Assembly: GCA_036961295.1 (NCBI GenBank)
Contig: JBALVX010000001.1
Span: 1,612,001-1,676,000 of the forward strand
Origin: JAGPUQ01 sp036961295
GTDB lineage: Bacteria > Pseudomonadota > Gammaproteobacteria > Pseudomonadales > Porticoccaceae
DNA length: 64,000 nucleotides
Reading direction: 5' to 3'
How positions within the stretch are numbered: position 1 is the first letter of the stretch; each line of letters begins with the position of its first letter. The notes beneath the pieces were generated by a model. It was not told the origin of the DNA. It searched no databases and saw nothing but the letters and a program-made list of their open reading frames with translations. Positions 16,459-25,165 of this stretch are shown piece by piece. Made by a program: the position numbers and the translations under genes.

Positions 16459-17616
16459 TTAAAAAGATTTGGGCATACCCAATTCGTGCACGGCCACATG
16501 AGACAAAATCAAATTGGTCGAAATAGGCGCGGTCTGATACAAGCGGGTTTCGCGAAACTTACGCTCGATATCGTATTCTTGGGTGTAGCCAAACCCGCCG
16601 TAGGTTTGCAGGCAGGTATCTGCCGCATGCCAGGCCGACTCGGACGCCACCATCTTGCACATGTTCGCCTCAGATCCGCAGGGCTTGCCCTCATCGAACA
16701 AGCGCGCCGCATTGTGAACCATCAGCGCTGCGGCTTCAGTCTCAACGTGGGCACGGGCGATAGGAAACTGCACACCCTGATTTTGACCGATAGGCCGACC
16801 GAACACTTCACGCTCGCAGGCATAGGCACTGGCGCGCTCGACAAAAAAGCGTGCATCGCCGACGCATTCACTAGCAATTAAAATCCGCTCGGCATTCATT
16901 CCGTCGAGAATGTATTTAAAGCCTTTACCCTCTTCGCCAATACGGTTTGCTGCGGGAACCCGTAGATTGTCAAAAAACAATTCAGTAGTGGAATGGTTAA
17001 TCATCACTTTAATGGGATTAATGGTCAGTCCATTACCCACCGCGTCGCGTATATCCACCAGAAACACCGACATTCCATCGGAGGGTTTTTTACATTCCTC
17101 TCGCGGCGTAGTGCGCACCAGCAGTACCATCAGGTCGGAGTGCTCGGTGCGAGAAATAAATACTTTCTGCCCGTTGATAATATAATCGTCACCGTCGCGC
17201 TCGGCACGGGTGCGAATGCGGGTGGTGTCGGTGCCGCTTGTTGGCTCGGTCACACCGAAAGCCTGCAAGCGCAGCGAGCCATCGGCAATGCTGGGGAGAT
17301 ATTTATTTTTCTGCTCTTCGTTGCCGTGACGCAGCAACGTACCCATGGTGTACATTTGCGCGTGACAGGCACCGCCGTTACAACCACTACGCTGAATTTC
17401 CTCCAGCACCGCGCAACCCGCGGCAATCGGCAAGCCCGAACCGCCGTATTGTTCCGGGATCAACACTGACAAAAAACCTGCTTCAGTTAAGGCCTGTACA
17501 AATTCGGTGGGATAGGTGTCGGTGTCGTCGAGCTTGCGCCAGTATTCGCCGGGGAACTGACTGCACAGTTTGGCGACGGCTTCGCGGATTTCAGGGTAAT
17601 TTTCTCGTGTGCTCAT
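16459..17616 (-). CDS. Acyl-CoA dehydrogenase
   Basis: 385 aa FAD enzyme of the acyl-CoA dehydrogenase family: an N-terminal helical domain, a flavin/substrate segment FGVTEPTSGTDTTRIRTRAE, and a C-terminal YGGFGYTQEYDIERKFRETRLYQTAPIS containing the catalytic-type Glu of GYTQEYDIER. It heads the operon with the MaoC-like hydratase, CitE-like lyase and crotonase, so it probably introduces the double bond in the same short or branched acyl-CoA. Upstream lie two palindromic CAGGT repeats that may be operators. Confidence 0.9.
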   Translation of the reverse strand: MSTRENYPEIREAVAKLCSQFPGEYWRKLDDTDTYPTEFVQALTEAGFLSVLIPEQYGGSGLPIAAGCAVLEEIQRSGCNGGACHAQMYTMGTLLRHGNEEQKNKYLPSIADGSLRLQAFGVTEPTSGTDTTRIRTRAERDGDDYIINGQKVFISRTEHSDLMVLLVRTTPREECKKPSDGMSVFLVDIRDAVGNGLTINPIKVMINHSTTELFFDNLRVPAANRIGEEGKGFKYILDGMNAERILIASECVGDARFFVERASAYACEREVFGRPIGQNQGVQFPIARAHVETEAAALMVHNAARLFDEGKPCGSEANMCKMVASESAWHAADTCLQTYGGFGYTQEYDIERKFRETRLYQTAPISTNLILSHVAVHELGMPKSF

Positions 17617-17666
17617 AAGGTGGCTCTATATCTCAAGGTTTGATCGACAAGTCTATAGTCATCGGA

Positions 17667-17709
17667 TCAGGTCATACCTGTAATAATCAGCTCAGGTCAC
17701 GCCTGTAAT
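17667..17709. promoter_or_regulatory. Two near-identical palindromic sites, 25 bp apart (operator candidate)
   Basis: TCAGGTCATACCTGTAAT (17667-17684) and TCAGGTCACGCCTGTAAT (17692-17709). The first contains the palindrome CAGGT-CAT-ACCTG. They lie 51-93 bases upstream of the acyl-CoA dehydrogenase start, a reasonable operator position. They could equally be another instance of the short tandem duplications seen across the window. Confidence 0.4.
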
Positions 17710-17880
17710 GGCCAAGCATAGGCGGTAAAAAAGACAGGAAAGATGGCTATAAATTTAGGAGGGTGATTTTATCCGGGGCTGCTGGCCGCGTCCATTGCTG
17801 AATGGGCGGGCTCAACGGCATCTGTTGAGTCTCTGCATGCTTAGATCGGTATGGCTTACTACTGGTAGATAGACACGCAG

Positions 17881-18066
17881 TTACACAAACCCCATCAATT
17901 TGGCGAACCAATAAGCAAAGCCGCCCAGCGCCGCTACCACCGCCCAACACACGGCCAGCAGCACAAAAAAGCGGTAGGGTTTGCGCTTGACCTGATGAAT
18001 CGAGGTAGACAGGTACTCGTTGACTCGTGCCATATCCTCATCGGACAACTGCTTTTTTTCAGTCAT
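17881..18066 (-). CDS. DUF3094 family small membrane protein
   Basis: 61 aa from the ATG at 18066 (MTEKKQLSDEDMARVNEYLS), which matches the DUF3094 opening; the upstream in-frame start adds unrelated residues. One hydrophobic segment (about 34-55, FFVLLAVCWAVVAALGGFAYWFA) after a basic KRKPYR predicts a single-pass inner-membrane protein. Function unknown; the family is common in Pseudomonas. It lies between two acyl-CoA dehydrogenase genes on the same strand. Confidence 0.75.
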   Translation of the reverse strand: MTEKKQLSDEDMARVNEYLSTSIHQVKRKPYRFFVLLAVCWAVVAALGGFAYWFAKLMGFV

Positions 18067-18182
18067 TACTGCTCTTACCGCCACATTTGTTAACCTGATC
18101 AACCCTTACTAGTTACCAGCACTATTCATCCATAGAAAACGTTTATTCAAAACGCATCTATTAAGAATGCGCCTATAAAAAA

Positions 18183-19985
18183 TCATTCAATTAAAAAATC
18201 TGCTTCATCCATCGCCATCAACGACTCCGAACCCGCCCCGATGGTCGCCAATAAACCACGTGTGCGCGGTAATATTTTAGCGTAATAAAACGTCGCAGTC
18301 TGTATTTTGGCCTTATAGAAGCTCTCGTCGCCCGCACCTTCCGCTAGTTTTCGGCCCGCAACTTCAGCCGCCATGGCCCACAGATAGGCGAGCGTGACAT
18401 AGCCGGAGAGCATCATATAATCCACCGAAGCTGCGCCTACTTCGTCGCGATTTTTTAAGGCTCGAAGACCAATACTTCTAGTCAGCTTGTCCCACTCAGA
18501 AACCACTTCGCTCAGTGGCTTAATAAACGCCGAGACGTCTTTGTTACGTTTATTTTCCTTGCAAAAACCTTTGATTCGATCAATAAAAGGGTCGAGTAAC
18601 TTGCCGCGTGTGCCCAGTACCTTGCGTCCCAACAAATCGAGGGATTGAATTCCGGTGGTGCCTTCGTACAAGGTGGCGATACGGGCATCCCGCAGATTTT
18701 GCTCCATGCCCCATTCGCGAATATAGCCATGGCCACCAAACACCTGAACGCCTTCGCTGGCACTTTCAAAACCGGTCTCGGTACAAAACGCTTTGGCAAT
18801 GGGTGTCATCAGTGCCAGCATATCCTCCGCCGCTTTCTGTTCAGCCGCGTCCTCGCTTAAGGTGGATATATCTACCTCGTAGGCGAGGTAGTGAATCAGC
18901 ATGCGCCCCCCTTCGGCAAAAGCCTTGGTGGTTAATAGCATACGCCGTACGTCGGGGTGGACGATAATGGCATCGGCGGGGCCGTCCGGGTTTTTCGGGC
19001 CGCTCAAAGAACGAGACTGCAAACGCTCACGGGCGTAGCGAATCGCGCCTTGCTTGGCCAGTTCTGAATGCGCCACCCCCTGAATCGCGGTGCCGATACG
19101 CGCCACATTCATAAAGGTGAACATGGCATACAGGCCTCGGTTGGGCTCGCCCAGTATTGTGCCCTGAGCCTCGTCGAAATTAAGTACTGCAGTGGCGTTA
19201 CCGTGGATGCCCATTTTATGTTCGATGGAACCGCAGGAAACTCCATTGCGCTCACCCGCCGCGCCGTTGGCGTCCGGTAGTTGTTTGGGAACGATAAAGA
19301 GAGAGATGCCCTTGGTGCCGGGAGGCGCATCGGGTAGCCGCGCCAGCACGATGTGGGCAATATTTTCCACCATGTCGTGTTCGCCGGAAGAGATAAAAAT
19401 CTTGGTGCCGGTAATATTATAAGTGCCATCCGCGTTGGGCTCGGCCTTAGTTCGCAACATCCCCAGGTCGGTACCGCAGTGCGGCTCGGTCAGGCACATA
19501 GTTCCCGTCCACTGCCCGGAAATCATTTTTTCTAGATAGGTGTTTTTTTGTGCCTCGGTACCGTGAGACGCAATAGTCAATCGCGCACCCTTGGTAAGAA
19601 AGGGGTACATACTCCAGGCCCAGTTAGCACTGCCAACCAGTTCGTTGAGTACATTTTCGAGGGAGGGCGGCATACCCTGACCACCGAACTCGACGGGGCC
19701 GGTTAGCGAGGGCCAACCACCGGCCACAAATTTATCGTAGGCGGCCTTGAAACCGGTCGGCGTTTGCACGCCGGTTTCGCTCCAGGTGCAACCTTCTTCG
19801 TCTCCGACTCGCCAAAGCGGGGCAAGCTCTTCTTCACAGAAGGTTCCAACCGCCTCGTAGATTGCCGCAACCAGATCTTCGGTCACTTCTTCACAACCGG
19901 GCAAACGCTGCCACAGAGCTGGGAAACCCAACATTTCTTCGCGGACAAACGTCATATCTCGCAGTGGCGCTTTGTAGTCTGGCAT
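18183..19985 (-). CDS. Long acyl-CoA dehydrogenase (DmdC/FadE-like, 600 aa)
   Basis: 600 aa acyl-CoA dehydrogenase with the C-terminal extension typical of the group that includes the DMSP-pathway enzyme DmdC. Visible: MCLTEPHCGTDLGMLRTKAEP (flavin and substrate region), GEHDMVENIAHIVLARL, and GGHGYIREWGMEQNLRDARIATLYEGTTGIQ with the catalytic Glu in REWG. The ATG has AGGAG upstream. The substrate may be a medium/long acyl-CoA or 3-methylmercaptopropionyl-CoA; sequence alone does not decide. No dmdB or dmdD partner is adjacent. Confidence 0.9.
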   Translation of the reverse strand: MPDYKAPLRDMTFVREEMLGFPALWQRLPGCEEVTEDLVAAIYEAVGTFCEEELAPLWRVGDEEGCTWSETGVQTPTGFKAAYDKFVAGGWPSLTGPVEFGGQGMPPSLENVLNELVGSANWAWSMYPFLTKGARLTIASHGTEAQKNTYLEKMISGQWTGTMCLTEPHCGTDLGMLRTKAEPNADGTYNITGTKIFISSGEHDMVENIAHIVLARLPDAPPGTKGISLFIVPKQLPDANGAAGERNGVSCGSIEHKMGIHGNATAVLNFDEAQGTILGEPNRGLYAMFTFMNVARIGTAIQGVAHSELAKQGAIRYARERLQSRSLSGPKNPDGPADAIIVHPDVRRMLLTTKAFAEGGRMLIHYLAYEVDISTLSEDAAEQKAAEDMLALMTPIAKAFCTETGFESASEGVQVFGGHGYIREWGMEQNLRDARIATLYEGTTGIQSLDLLGRKVLGTRGKLLDPFIDRIKGFCKENKRNKDVSAFIKPLSEVVSEWDKLTRSIGLRALKNRDEVGAASVDYMMLSGYVTLAYLWAMAAEVAGRKLAEGAGDESFYKAKIQTATFYYAKILPRTRGLLATIGAGSESLMAMDEADFLIE

Positions 19986-20025
19986 AGTGGACTCCTGGAA
20001 CTAATACTGTCAGTTTTAAGGTCGC

Positions 20026-20078
20026 AAGGTCGGTCGTTAAGGTCAATCATTAAAGGTCTGTCATTAAAGCTCAGTGAT
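20026..20078. repeat. Four 13-14-bp repeats upstream of the 600-aa dehydrogenase
   Basis: AAGGTCGGTCGTT, AAGGTCAATCATT, AAAGGTCTGTCATT and AAAGCTCAGTGAT follow one another 41-93 bases before the ATG at 19985. They show degenerate tandem structure in the gene's leader. Confidence 0.65.
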
Positions 20079-20184
20079 AATGGGCTTTGGCCACGAACTC
20101 GCCAAAACCTCGCCTACATTTCTAGTTCACACTGATTCCCAAGTGTAGGCAGAGAGCAACAGCGATCACAAGCACGCAAACAGA

Positions 20185-20910
20185 CTAGTCGGTATCCACT
20201 AGCTTAGCGAATCTCACATAACTGGCGGCGGCCACTGCGTCCATCTCCGGCAACCAGGGAATTTCAGCAATAAGCGGTGCCGGCAAACGACGCCTTAAGG
20301 TGTCGAGATTTTCTTGATAGGCCTCCATCTCCGGGTCAATACGATTAGCCACCCAGCCTGCGAGTTGCAAGCCATCGGCAGCAATAGCCTCTGCACTCAA
20401 CAAGGCATGATTCAGGCACCCGAGGCGCATTCCCACAACCAGAATAATCGGCAACTGCAAATGCCTGGCAATATCAGCCATAGTCTCAAGTTGTGTATCA
20501 GTTTCTAGTTGCGTACCGGATGGAGGGTCGTTTAAGGGTACTCGCCAACCGCCCGCACCCTCCACAACGGTAAAATCGGCACGATAGTCCAATACTGGCT
20601 GACAGGCCCTGGCGATGTCTGCTGCCGATAGCTCTATACCTTCCCGAGCCGCAGCGATATGAGGTGCAAGGGGTTCTGCCAAGGCTATTGGGTTGACCTT
20701 CGCATAACTCAGGTCAAGCGTCGCCGCCTGGCGCAGCAACACGGCATCTTCGTTGCGGATGCCGGCCTCGGTGACCTCGCCCCCCGCCGCTACCGGCTTA
20801 ATGGCAGCGGTACTTAAACCTGCTTTATTTGCAGCGTGTAACAGCGCCGTACACACCAGGGTTTTGCCAACGCCGGTATCGGTACCCCCAACAAAAAAAC
20901 TCCTTCTCAA
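20185..20910 (-). CDS. bioD: Dethiobiotin synthetase
   Basis: ATP-dependent ring closure of diaminopelargonic acid with CO2, the penultimate biotin step. P-loop GGTDTGVGKT near the N-terminus, VEGAGGW and GCLNHALLSAEAI are diagnostic. I choose the TTG at 20910 (LRRSFFVGGTDTG, 241 aa) because a GTGAGG ribosome site overlapping the bioF stop lies at the right distance; the longer frame to 20979 runs inside bioF. Third gene of bioB-bioF-bioD; bioH and bioC, often found between bioF and bioD, are absent. Confidence 0.93.
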   Translation of the reverse strand: MRRSFFVGGTDTGVGKTLVCTALLHAANKAGLSTAAIKPVAAGGEVTEAGIRNEDAVLLRQAATLDLSYAKVNPIALAEPLAPHIAAAREGIELSAADIARACQPVLDYRADFTVVEGAGGWRVPLNDPPSGTQLETDTQLETMADIARHLQLPIILVVGMRLGCLNHALLSAEAIAADGLQLAGWVANRIDPEMEAYQENLDTLRRRLPAPLIAEIPWLPEMDAVAAASYVRFAKLVDTD

Positions 20911-20920
20911 GGTATTAGCC

Positions 20921-22135
20921 TCACTGGGTTTCTCGCAAAGCGCTGTGTAAAGCCGACAGCAAGCCGTCCACATCGGCATCGCTATGACCCGCCGTTAAGG
21001 TGATGCGCAAGCGCGCTCCGCCCGACGGCACGGTTGGCGGCCGAATCGCGCCCACCCAAAAACCTTGATCCAGTAATATTTGCCCAAGCTCAGACACACG
21101 CTGATCGTCACCAATCATCACCGGTTGAATCGCGGTGCTAGAAGTCGTAAGAGGAATATCGAGCTGCGCCGCACCCGCACGGAAGCGAGCAATCAGGGCG
21201 TTTAGTTTTTCTCGCCGACCGGGCTCACTTTGCACCAGTTTTAAGCTGGCTCGGGTCGCCGCCGCAATGGCCGGGGGCAAAGCCGTGGTGTAAATATAGG
21301 TGCGCCCAAACTGAATTAAGGTTTCGATTAAGGCGTCACTACCGGCGACAAACGCACCAAAGGTACCAAAAGCCTTGCCCAGAGTGCCCATTAAAATGGG
21401 CACCTGCTGCGCTGACAAACCAAACTGCTCAACCACGCCGCCACCGTGTTTACCCAACACACCAAAGCCGTGTGCATCATCCACCATCAACGCAGTGCCC
21501 GTGGTCTCCGCTAATTCGGCCAGGGCTGGTAACGGCGCGACATCGCCGTCCATGGAGAACACGCCATCGGTGGCGATGAATTTACGACGATAACTTCCGC
21601 TATTCAAATGATCTTGCACAGCGGATAAATCGCCGTGGGGGTAACGCTCAAACTGGGCTCGACACAAAAACCCGCCGTCGAGTAAGGACGCATGATTTAG
21701 GCGATCTTCCAGCAATAAATCCCCGCTTCCGGCGAGCGCATTCAGCACCCCCACGTTGGCCATATACCCGGTGGAAAACAGCAGCGCCCGCTGTCTGCCG
21801 GTAAATTCGGCGAGTTCTTCTTCGAGGGCGTGATGCTCTCGGGAATGCCCGGAAATCAAATGGGATGCACCACTACCCACCCCATAGATATTGGCCGCCG
21901 CCTGGAACGCCGCAATCACCTCGGGATGATTCGCTAAACCTAGATAGTCGTTACTGGAAAAGTTGCAACACTGCGGGTTTTTAGATTGACCATCTCCGTC
22001 AACGCCAGCGTTCAATCCGCCATCGATGCGGACGCGCGCGCCCTGTGGCGAGGCCAGCACTCGGCGCCGGCGGTACAGATCAGCCTGTTGGCGAGCCTCC
22101 AGATCGGCGCGCAATTGAGTATCGAGAGGGTTCAC
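20921..22135 (-). CDS. bioF: 8-amino-7-oxononanoate synthase
   Basis: PLP-dependent enzyme joining pimeloyl-ACP/CoA and alanine. The GTG at 22135 (VNPLDTQLRADLEARQQADLYRRRR) fits the family N-terminus and lies 7 bases after the bioB stop; the ATG-free extension upstream overlaps bioB. Motifs: NDYLGLANHPEV, GSGASHLISGH, VDDAHGFGVLG and the PLP lysine in LMGTLGKAFGTFGAF. 404 aa compared with about 384-400 usual. Translationally coupled between bioB and bioD. Confidence 0.96.
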   Translation of the reverse strand: MNPLDTQLRADLEARQQADLYRRRRVLASPQGARVRIDGGLNAGVDGDGQSKNPQCCNFSSNDYLGLANHPEVIAAFQAAANIYGVGSGASHLISGHSREHHALEEELAEFTGRQRALLFSTGYMANVGVLNALAGSGDLLLEDRLNHASLLDGGFLCRAQFERYPHGDLSAVQDHLNSGSYRRKFIATDGVFSMDGDVAPLPALAELAETTGTALMVDDAHGFGVLGKHGGGVVEQFGLSAQQVPILMGTLGKAFGTFGAFVAGSDALIETLIQFGRTYIYTTALPPAIAAATRASLKLVQSEPGRREKLNALIARFRAGAAQLDIPLTTSSTAIQPVMIGDDQRVSELGQILLDQGFWVGAIRPPTVPSGGARLRITLTAGHSDADVDGLLSALHSALRETQ

Positions 22136-22142
22136 AGTTGGT

Positions 22143-23186
22143 TCAATTAACCGCGTTGTAGAACCTTTCTGCAGAGGCTTGATCCCGCAGACGCTGACCC
22201 AGATGATCCAGCTCGGCATCCTCGCCGTGATCCACGGACAGTTGCTCCGGCTGAATACCCAGGGTCGCGAATAATTGTCGATCGCTGTCGGCTTCAGGAT
22301 TCGCAGTGGTCAACAGTTTTTCGCCGTAAAAAATAGAATTGGCTCCGGCCAGAAAGGCCAGCGCCTGCATCTGCTCATTCATATTTTCACGGCCCGCCGA
22401 CAGGCGCACATGGGATTCCGGCATCATAATGCGCGCCAAAGCGACGCTGCGAATAAAGTCGAAAGGATTCAGATCGGCTTCCTGCTCAAGCGGCGTACCC
22501 GCCACCTTAACCAGCATATTGATGGGCACGGACTCGGGCTGCTCAGGCAAATTGGCCAATTGCACCAGCAAGCCAACTCTGTCGTTTTCGCTCTCACCCA
22601 TACCGAGAATGCCGCCACAACAGACTTTCATGCCTGCTTTGCGGACATTGCCGAGGGTTTCCAGGCGGTCTTGATAGGTGCGGGTAGTGATAATTTCGCC
22701 GTAAAACTCGGGAGAAGTATCGAGATTATGATTGTAGTAATCGAGCCCAGCATCCGCCAGGGCTTGCGCTTGATCGTCTTCCAGCATGCCCAGTGTCATA
22801 CAGGTTTCCATGCCCATATCCTTGACCTGCTTAACCATGTCCAACACGTATGGCATATCTTTGGCGCGCGGCGAACGCCAGGCTGCGCCCATGCAAAACC
22901 GAGTAGCGCCTTTGGCGCGAGCGGCCTGGGCTTCTGCGACTACTTTTTCGATATCGAGCAGTTTTTCTTTTTCCAGCTCGGTGTTGTAGTGACCGCTCTG
23001 GGGGCAATATTTGCAATCTTCCGGGCAAGCGCCGGTCTTGATCGACAGCAAGGTGCTCACTTGCACCCGGTTGGGATCAAAATGCGCCCGGTGTACCTGC
23101 TGCGCCTGAAACATCAGATCGCTGAAGGGCTGTTTGAGCAAGGCCAGGGCTTGCTCGCGGGTCCAGTCGTGACGGATGGCACTCAT
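22143..23186 (-). CDS. bioB: Biotin synthase
   Basis: Radical SAM enzyme inserting sulfur into dethiobiotin. Radical-SAM cysteines C54-x3-C58-x2-C61 in CPEDCKYCPQSGHY, plus the [2Fe-2S] ligands in FCMGAAWRSP and MTLGML. The ATG at 23186 (MSAIRHDWTREQALALLKQPF) aligns with the family and has GGAAGTG upstream; the longer frame to 23237 was rejected. 347 aa. First gene of bioBFD, transcribed from the promoter at 23303-23330, which overlaps a BirA-type operator. Divergent from comF. Confidence 0.97.
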   Translation of the reverse strand: MSAIRHDWTREQALALLKQPFSDLMFQAQQVHRAHFDPNRVQVSTLLSIKTGACPEDCKYCPQSGHYNTELEKEKLLDIEKVVAEAQAARAKGATRFCMGAAWRSPRAKDMPYVLDMVKQVKDMGMETCMTLGMLEDDQAQALADAGLDYYNHNLDTSPEFYGEIITTRTYQDRLETLGNVRKAGMKVCCGGILGMGESENDRVGLLVQLANLPEQPESVPINMLVKVAGTPLEQEADLNPFDFIRSVALARIMMPESHVRLSAGRENMNEQMQALAFLAGANSIFYGEKLLTTANPEADSDRQLFATLGIQPEQLSVDHGEDAELDHLGQRLRDQASAERFYNAVN

Positions 23187-23302
23187 AATTTCACTTCCAC
23201 TTAGGTTTAATTGACAAGAATCGCTGACCGCAACCACTTACCAAAAAATAACTGACAACAAGACGGGTAAAGAGACGATGCCCGCAAACTAATAATCGCG
23301 TC

Positions 23303-23330
23303 ATCATAACTATCACAGAAACACTGTCAA
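23303..23330 (-). promoter_or_regulatory. Sigma-70 promoter for bioB
   Basis: On the minus strand: -35 TTGACA (plus 23325-23330, all six consensus bases), 16-base spacer, -10 TATGAT (plus 23303-23308, five of six). It reads towards bioB, giving a leader of roughly 110 bases. The -35 box is embedded in one half of the BirA-like palindrome. Confidence 0.7.
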
Positions 23331-23356
23331 CCTGGGAAGGTCTTCAAGGTTGACTA
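23324..23356. promoter_or_regulatory. BirA-type biotin operator
   Basis: Perfect 8-bp inverted repeat GTCAACCT (23326-23333) and AGGTTGAC (23347-23354) with 13 bases between. This matches the form of the gammaproteobacterial BirA operator (TTGTAAACC, about 15 bases, GGTTTACAA) with TCAACC in place of TAAACC. It sits on the bioB -35 box between the divergent bioB and comF genes. birA itself is not in this window. Confidence 0.7.
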
Positions 23357-23459
23357 ATCAGAACTCGACCAATGCTGACCCTTACCTAAAACGATAGCCA
23401 ATAAACCATGATTAATAAATCACGCCCCATAAACAACTAACTAATAAGAAGGCTCGCCA

Positions 23460-24203
23460 TTGATTCCCGCAGGGACGCAGGACCAGATTCGCTACCAAAT
23501 TCAAAATCTGGGCTTTTTGCTGTTCCCTGGTATCTGCCTACTTTGCCAGCGACGCAGCAAGCGTAAACTCGACCTGTGTCATGCTTGCGAGGCCGCTCTA
23601 CCCCGACTTGAAACCGGATGCCTGCGTTGTGCCCTGCCCCTGCTACACCCAGGTGTCTGCGGCTATTGCCAGGGTAAACCCCCCAGCTTTACATCGGTGT
23701 TTACACCCTATCTTTATCAGTTCCCCACCGATCGGATGATTCATTCCTTTAAATATGGTGGTAAATTTAAGTATGGTCGGGTGCTGGCGACCTTGCTGGC
23801 TGAGCTGTTAAACAACACCGAGCGCCTCAATAATAGTGCCCCGCCACCGGACGTATTACTGCCTGTACCACTGCACTGGCGACGGCAAATAAAACGTGGT
23901 TTTAATCAGGCCGAATTGATTGCCCGTGCGCTAAGCCGTCAACTGGACATCCCCATCAACACCCGACTCATTTCACGAACCCGCTACACAGACGCCCAGG
24001 AAGGCCTGTCTAGACGAGAGCGGCAAGGCAATTTAAGACAGGCCTTTACCGCCACCCCCGATGTGAAGGGCTTATCCATCGCCGTGATCGACGACGTGGT
24101 CACTACCGGCAGCACCGCCGAAGCCGTCGCCCATTGTTTAGTGCGAGCGGGAGCGCAGCAGGTACAAGTTTGGGCTCTGGCGCGAACCCCTCTGGAAAAA
24201 TAA
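23460..24203 (+). CDS. comF: ComF family phosphoribosyltransferase-like protein
   Basis: 247 aa. An N-terminal zinc-ribbon-like region (CLLCQRR, LCHAC, GCLRC, CGYCQ) is followed by a PRTase fold with the PRPP loop VIDDVVTTGSTAEA near the C-terminus. ComF (GntX in E. coli) is needed for DNA uptake in competent bacteria such as Haemophilus; here the role is inferred from family. It starts at TTG (23460) behind AGAAGG. Divergent from bioB, an arrangement shared with Pseudomonas. Confidence 0.88.
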   Translation: MIPAGTQDQIRYQIQNLGFLLFPGICLLCQRRSKRKLDLCHACEAALPRLETGCLRCALPLLHPGVCGYCQGKPPSFTSVFTPYLYQFPTDRMIHSFKYGGKFKYGRVLATLLAELLNNTERLNNSAPPPDVLLPVPLHWRRQIKRGFNQAELIARALSRQLDIPINTRLISRTRYTDAQEGLSRRERQGNLRQAFTATPDVKGLSIAVIDDVVTTGSTAEAVAHCLVRAGAQQVQVWALARTPLEK

Positions 24204-24219
24204 TGCTGCGACCTTGATA

Positions 24220-25143
24220 ATGGTGGCTATGACAACGCTAACTGAATCTGCCCCCGGGGATAAGCCCGCCCCTGACAACGCCGCCCTTCGCAAAGAGGCT
24301 TCTGGCAACCAGTCCCCTGGCAACGAAGCCCCTTGCAACGAAACCCTGTGGCAACAGATTACCGAGGAAGTCAGGGTGATGGCGGAGGGAGAACCGCTGC
24401 TTGCCAGATTTTTTCAACATACCGTACTCGATCATGCGGACCTGGCATCTGCGTTGAGCTTTCATCTCGCCAACAAACTCCACAGCGACATTACCTCCGC
24501 GGCCATGCTGCGCACGGTCTTCGACGAAGCCTTCGCACAGCAACCTGAAATTATCGATCAAATACGCTGCGATATTATCGCCACTTTCGAGCGCGACTCG
24601 GCTTGCAACACCTTTGCAACGCCACTGCTGTACTACAAGGGCTTTCACGCCCTAAGTGCGCACCGCGTGTCCCACTGGCTCTGGCAACAACAACGCCAAA
24701 CCCTGGCACTGGTGATGCAAAACCGTATTTCCATGGTATTTGGGGTCGATATTCACCCGGCAGCCCGGCTCGGCAAAGGCATTCTGCTGGATCACGCCAC
24801 GGGCCTGGTGATCGGTGAAACTGCGGTGGTGGAAGACTGCGTATCAATTATGCAATCGGTCACCCTGGGCGGAACCGGTAAAGTGTCCGGGGACCGACAC
24901 CCAAAAATCAGGCGCGGCGTATTGCTCGGCCCCGGCGCAAAAATCCTGGGTAATATCAGCGTGGGCGAAGGTTCAAAAATTGTCGCGGCCAGTGTGGTGC
25001 TCAAAGATATTCCGGCCCACTCCATCGTCGCGGGCGTGCCTGCTAAGGTGATTGGGGAAGTGGCTGCTAATACCGAGAGAGACGAGGGCGACGAACCTGC
25101 GCGCAAAATGGATCACAGTCTGGAAGGCTGTGGTTGTGACTAA
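24220..25143 (+). CDS. cysE: Serine O-acetyltransferase (first of two)
   Basis: About 307 aa. N-terminal helical SATase domain (LWQQITEEVRVMAEGEPLLARFF), then ALSAHRVSHWLW and a left-handed beta-helix of hexapeptide repeats (DIHPAARLGKGILLDHATGLVIGE) with ACT-site His. It makes O-acetylserine for cysteine synthesis. The start is uncertain (TTG 24214, ATG 24220, ATG 24229). The N-terminal 35 residues are a low-complexity extension with repeats (GDKPAPDN, SGNQSPGNEAPCNE) absent from the second copy at 45204-45980. A C-terminal Cys (GCGCD) resembles the CysK-binding tail region but does not end in Ile. Confidence 0.88.
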   Translation: MVAMTTLTESAPGDKPAPDNAALRKEASGNQSPGNEAPCNETLWQQITEEVRVMAEGEPLLARFFQHTVLDHADLASALSFHLANKLHSDITSAAMLRTVFDEAFAQQPEIIDQIRCDIIATFERDSACNTFATPLLYYKGFHALSAHRVSHWLWQQQRQTLALVMQNRISMVFGVDIHPAARLGKGILLDHATGLVIGETAVVEDCVSIMQSVTLGGTGKVSGDRHPKIRRGVLLGPGAKILGNISVGEGSKIVAASVVLKDIPAHSIVAGVPAKVIGEVAANTERDEGDEPARKMDHSLEGCGCD

Positions 25144-25165
25144 AATATACCGCTAGCTGTGCTCA

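Noticed and set aside
22275..23204. 309-aa antisense open frame over bioB
   Set aside because: Opposite biotin synthase; no ribosome site or domain.
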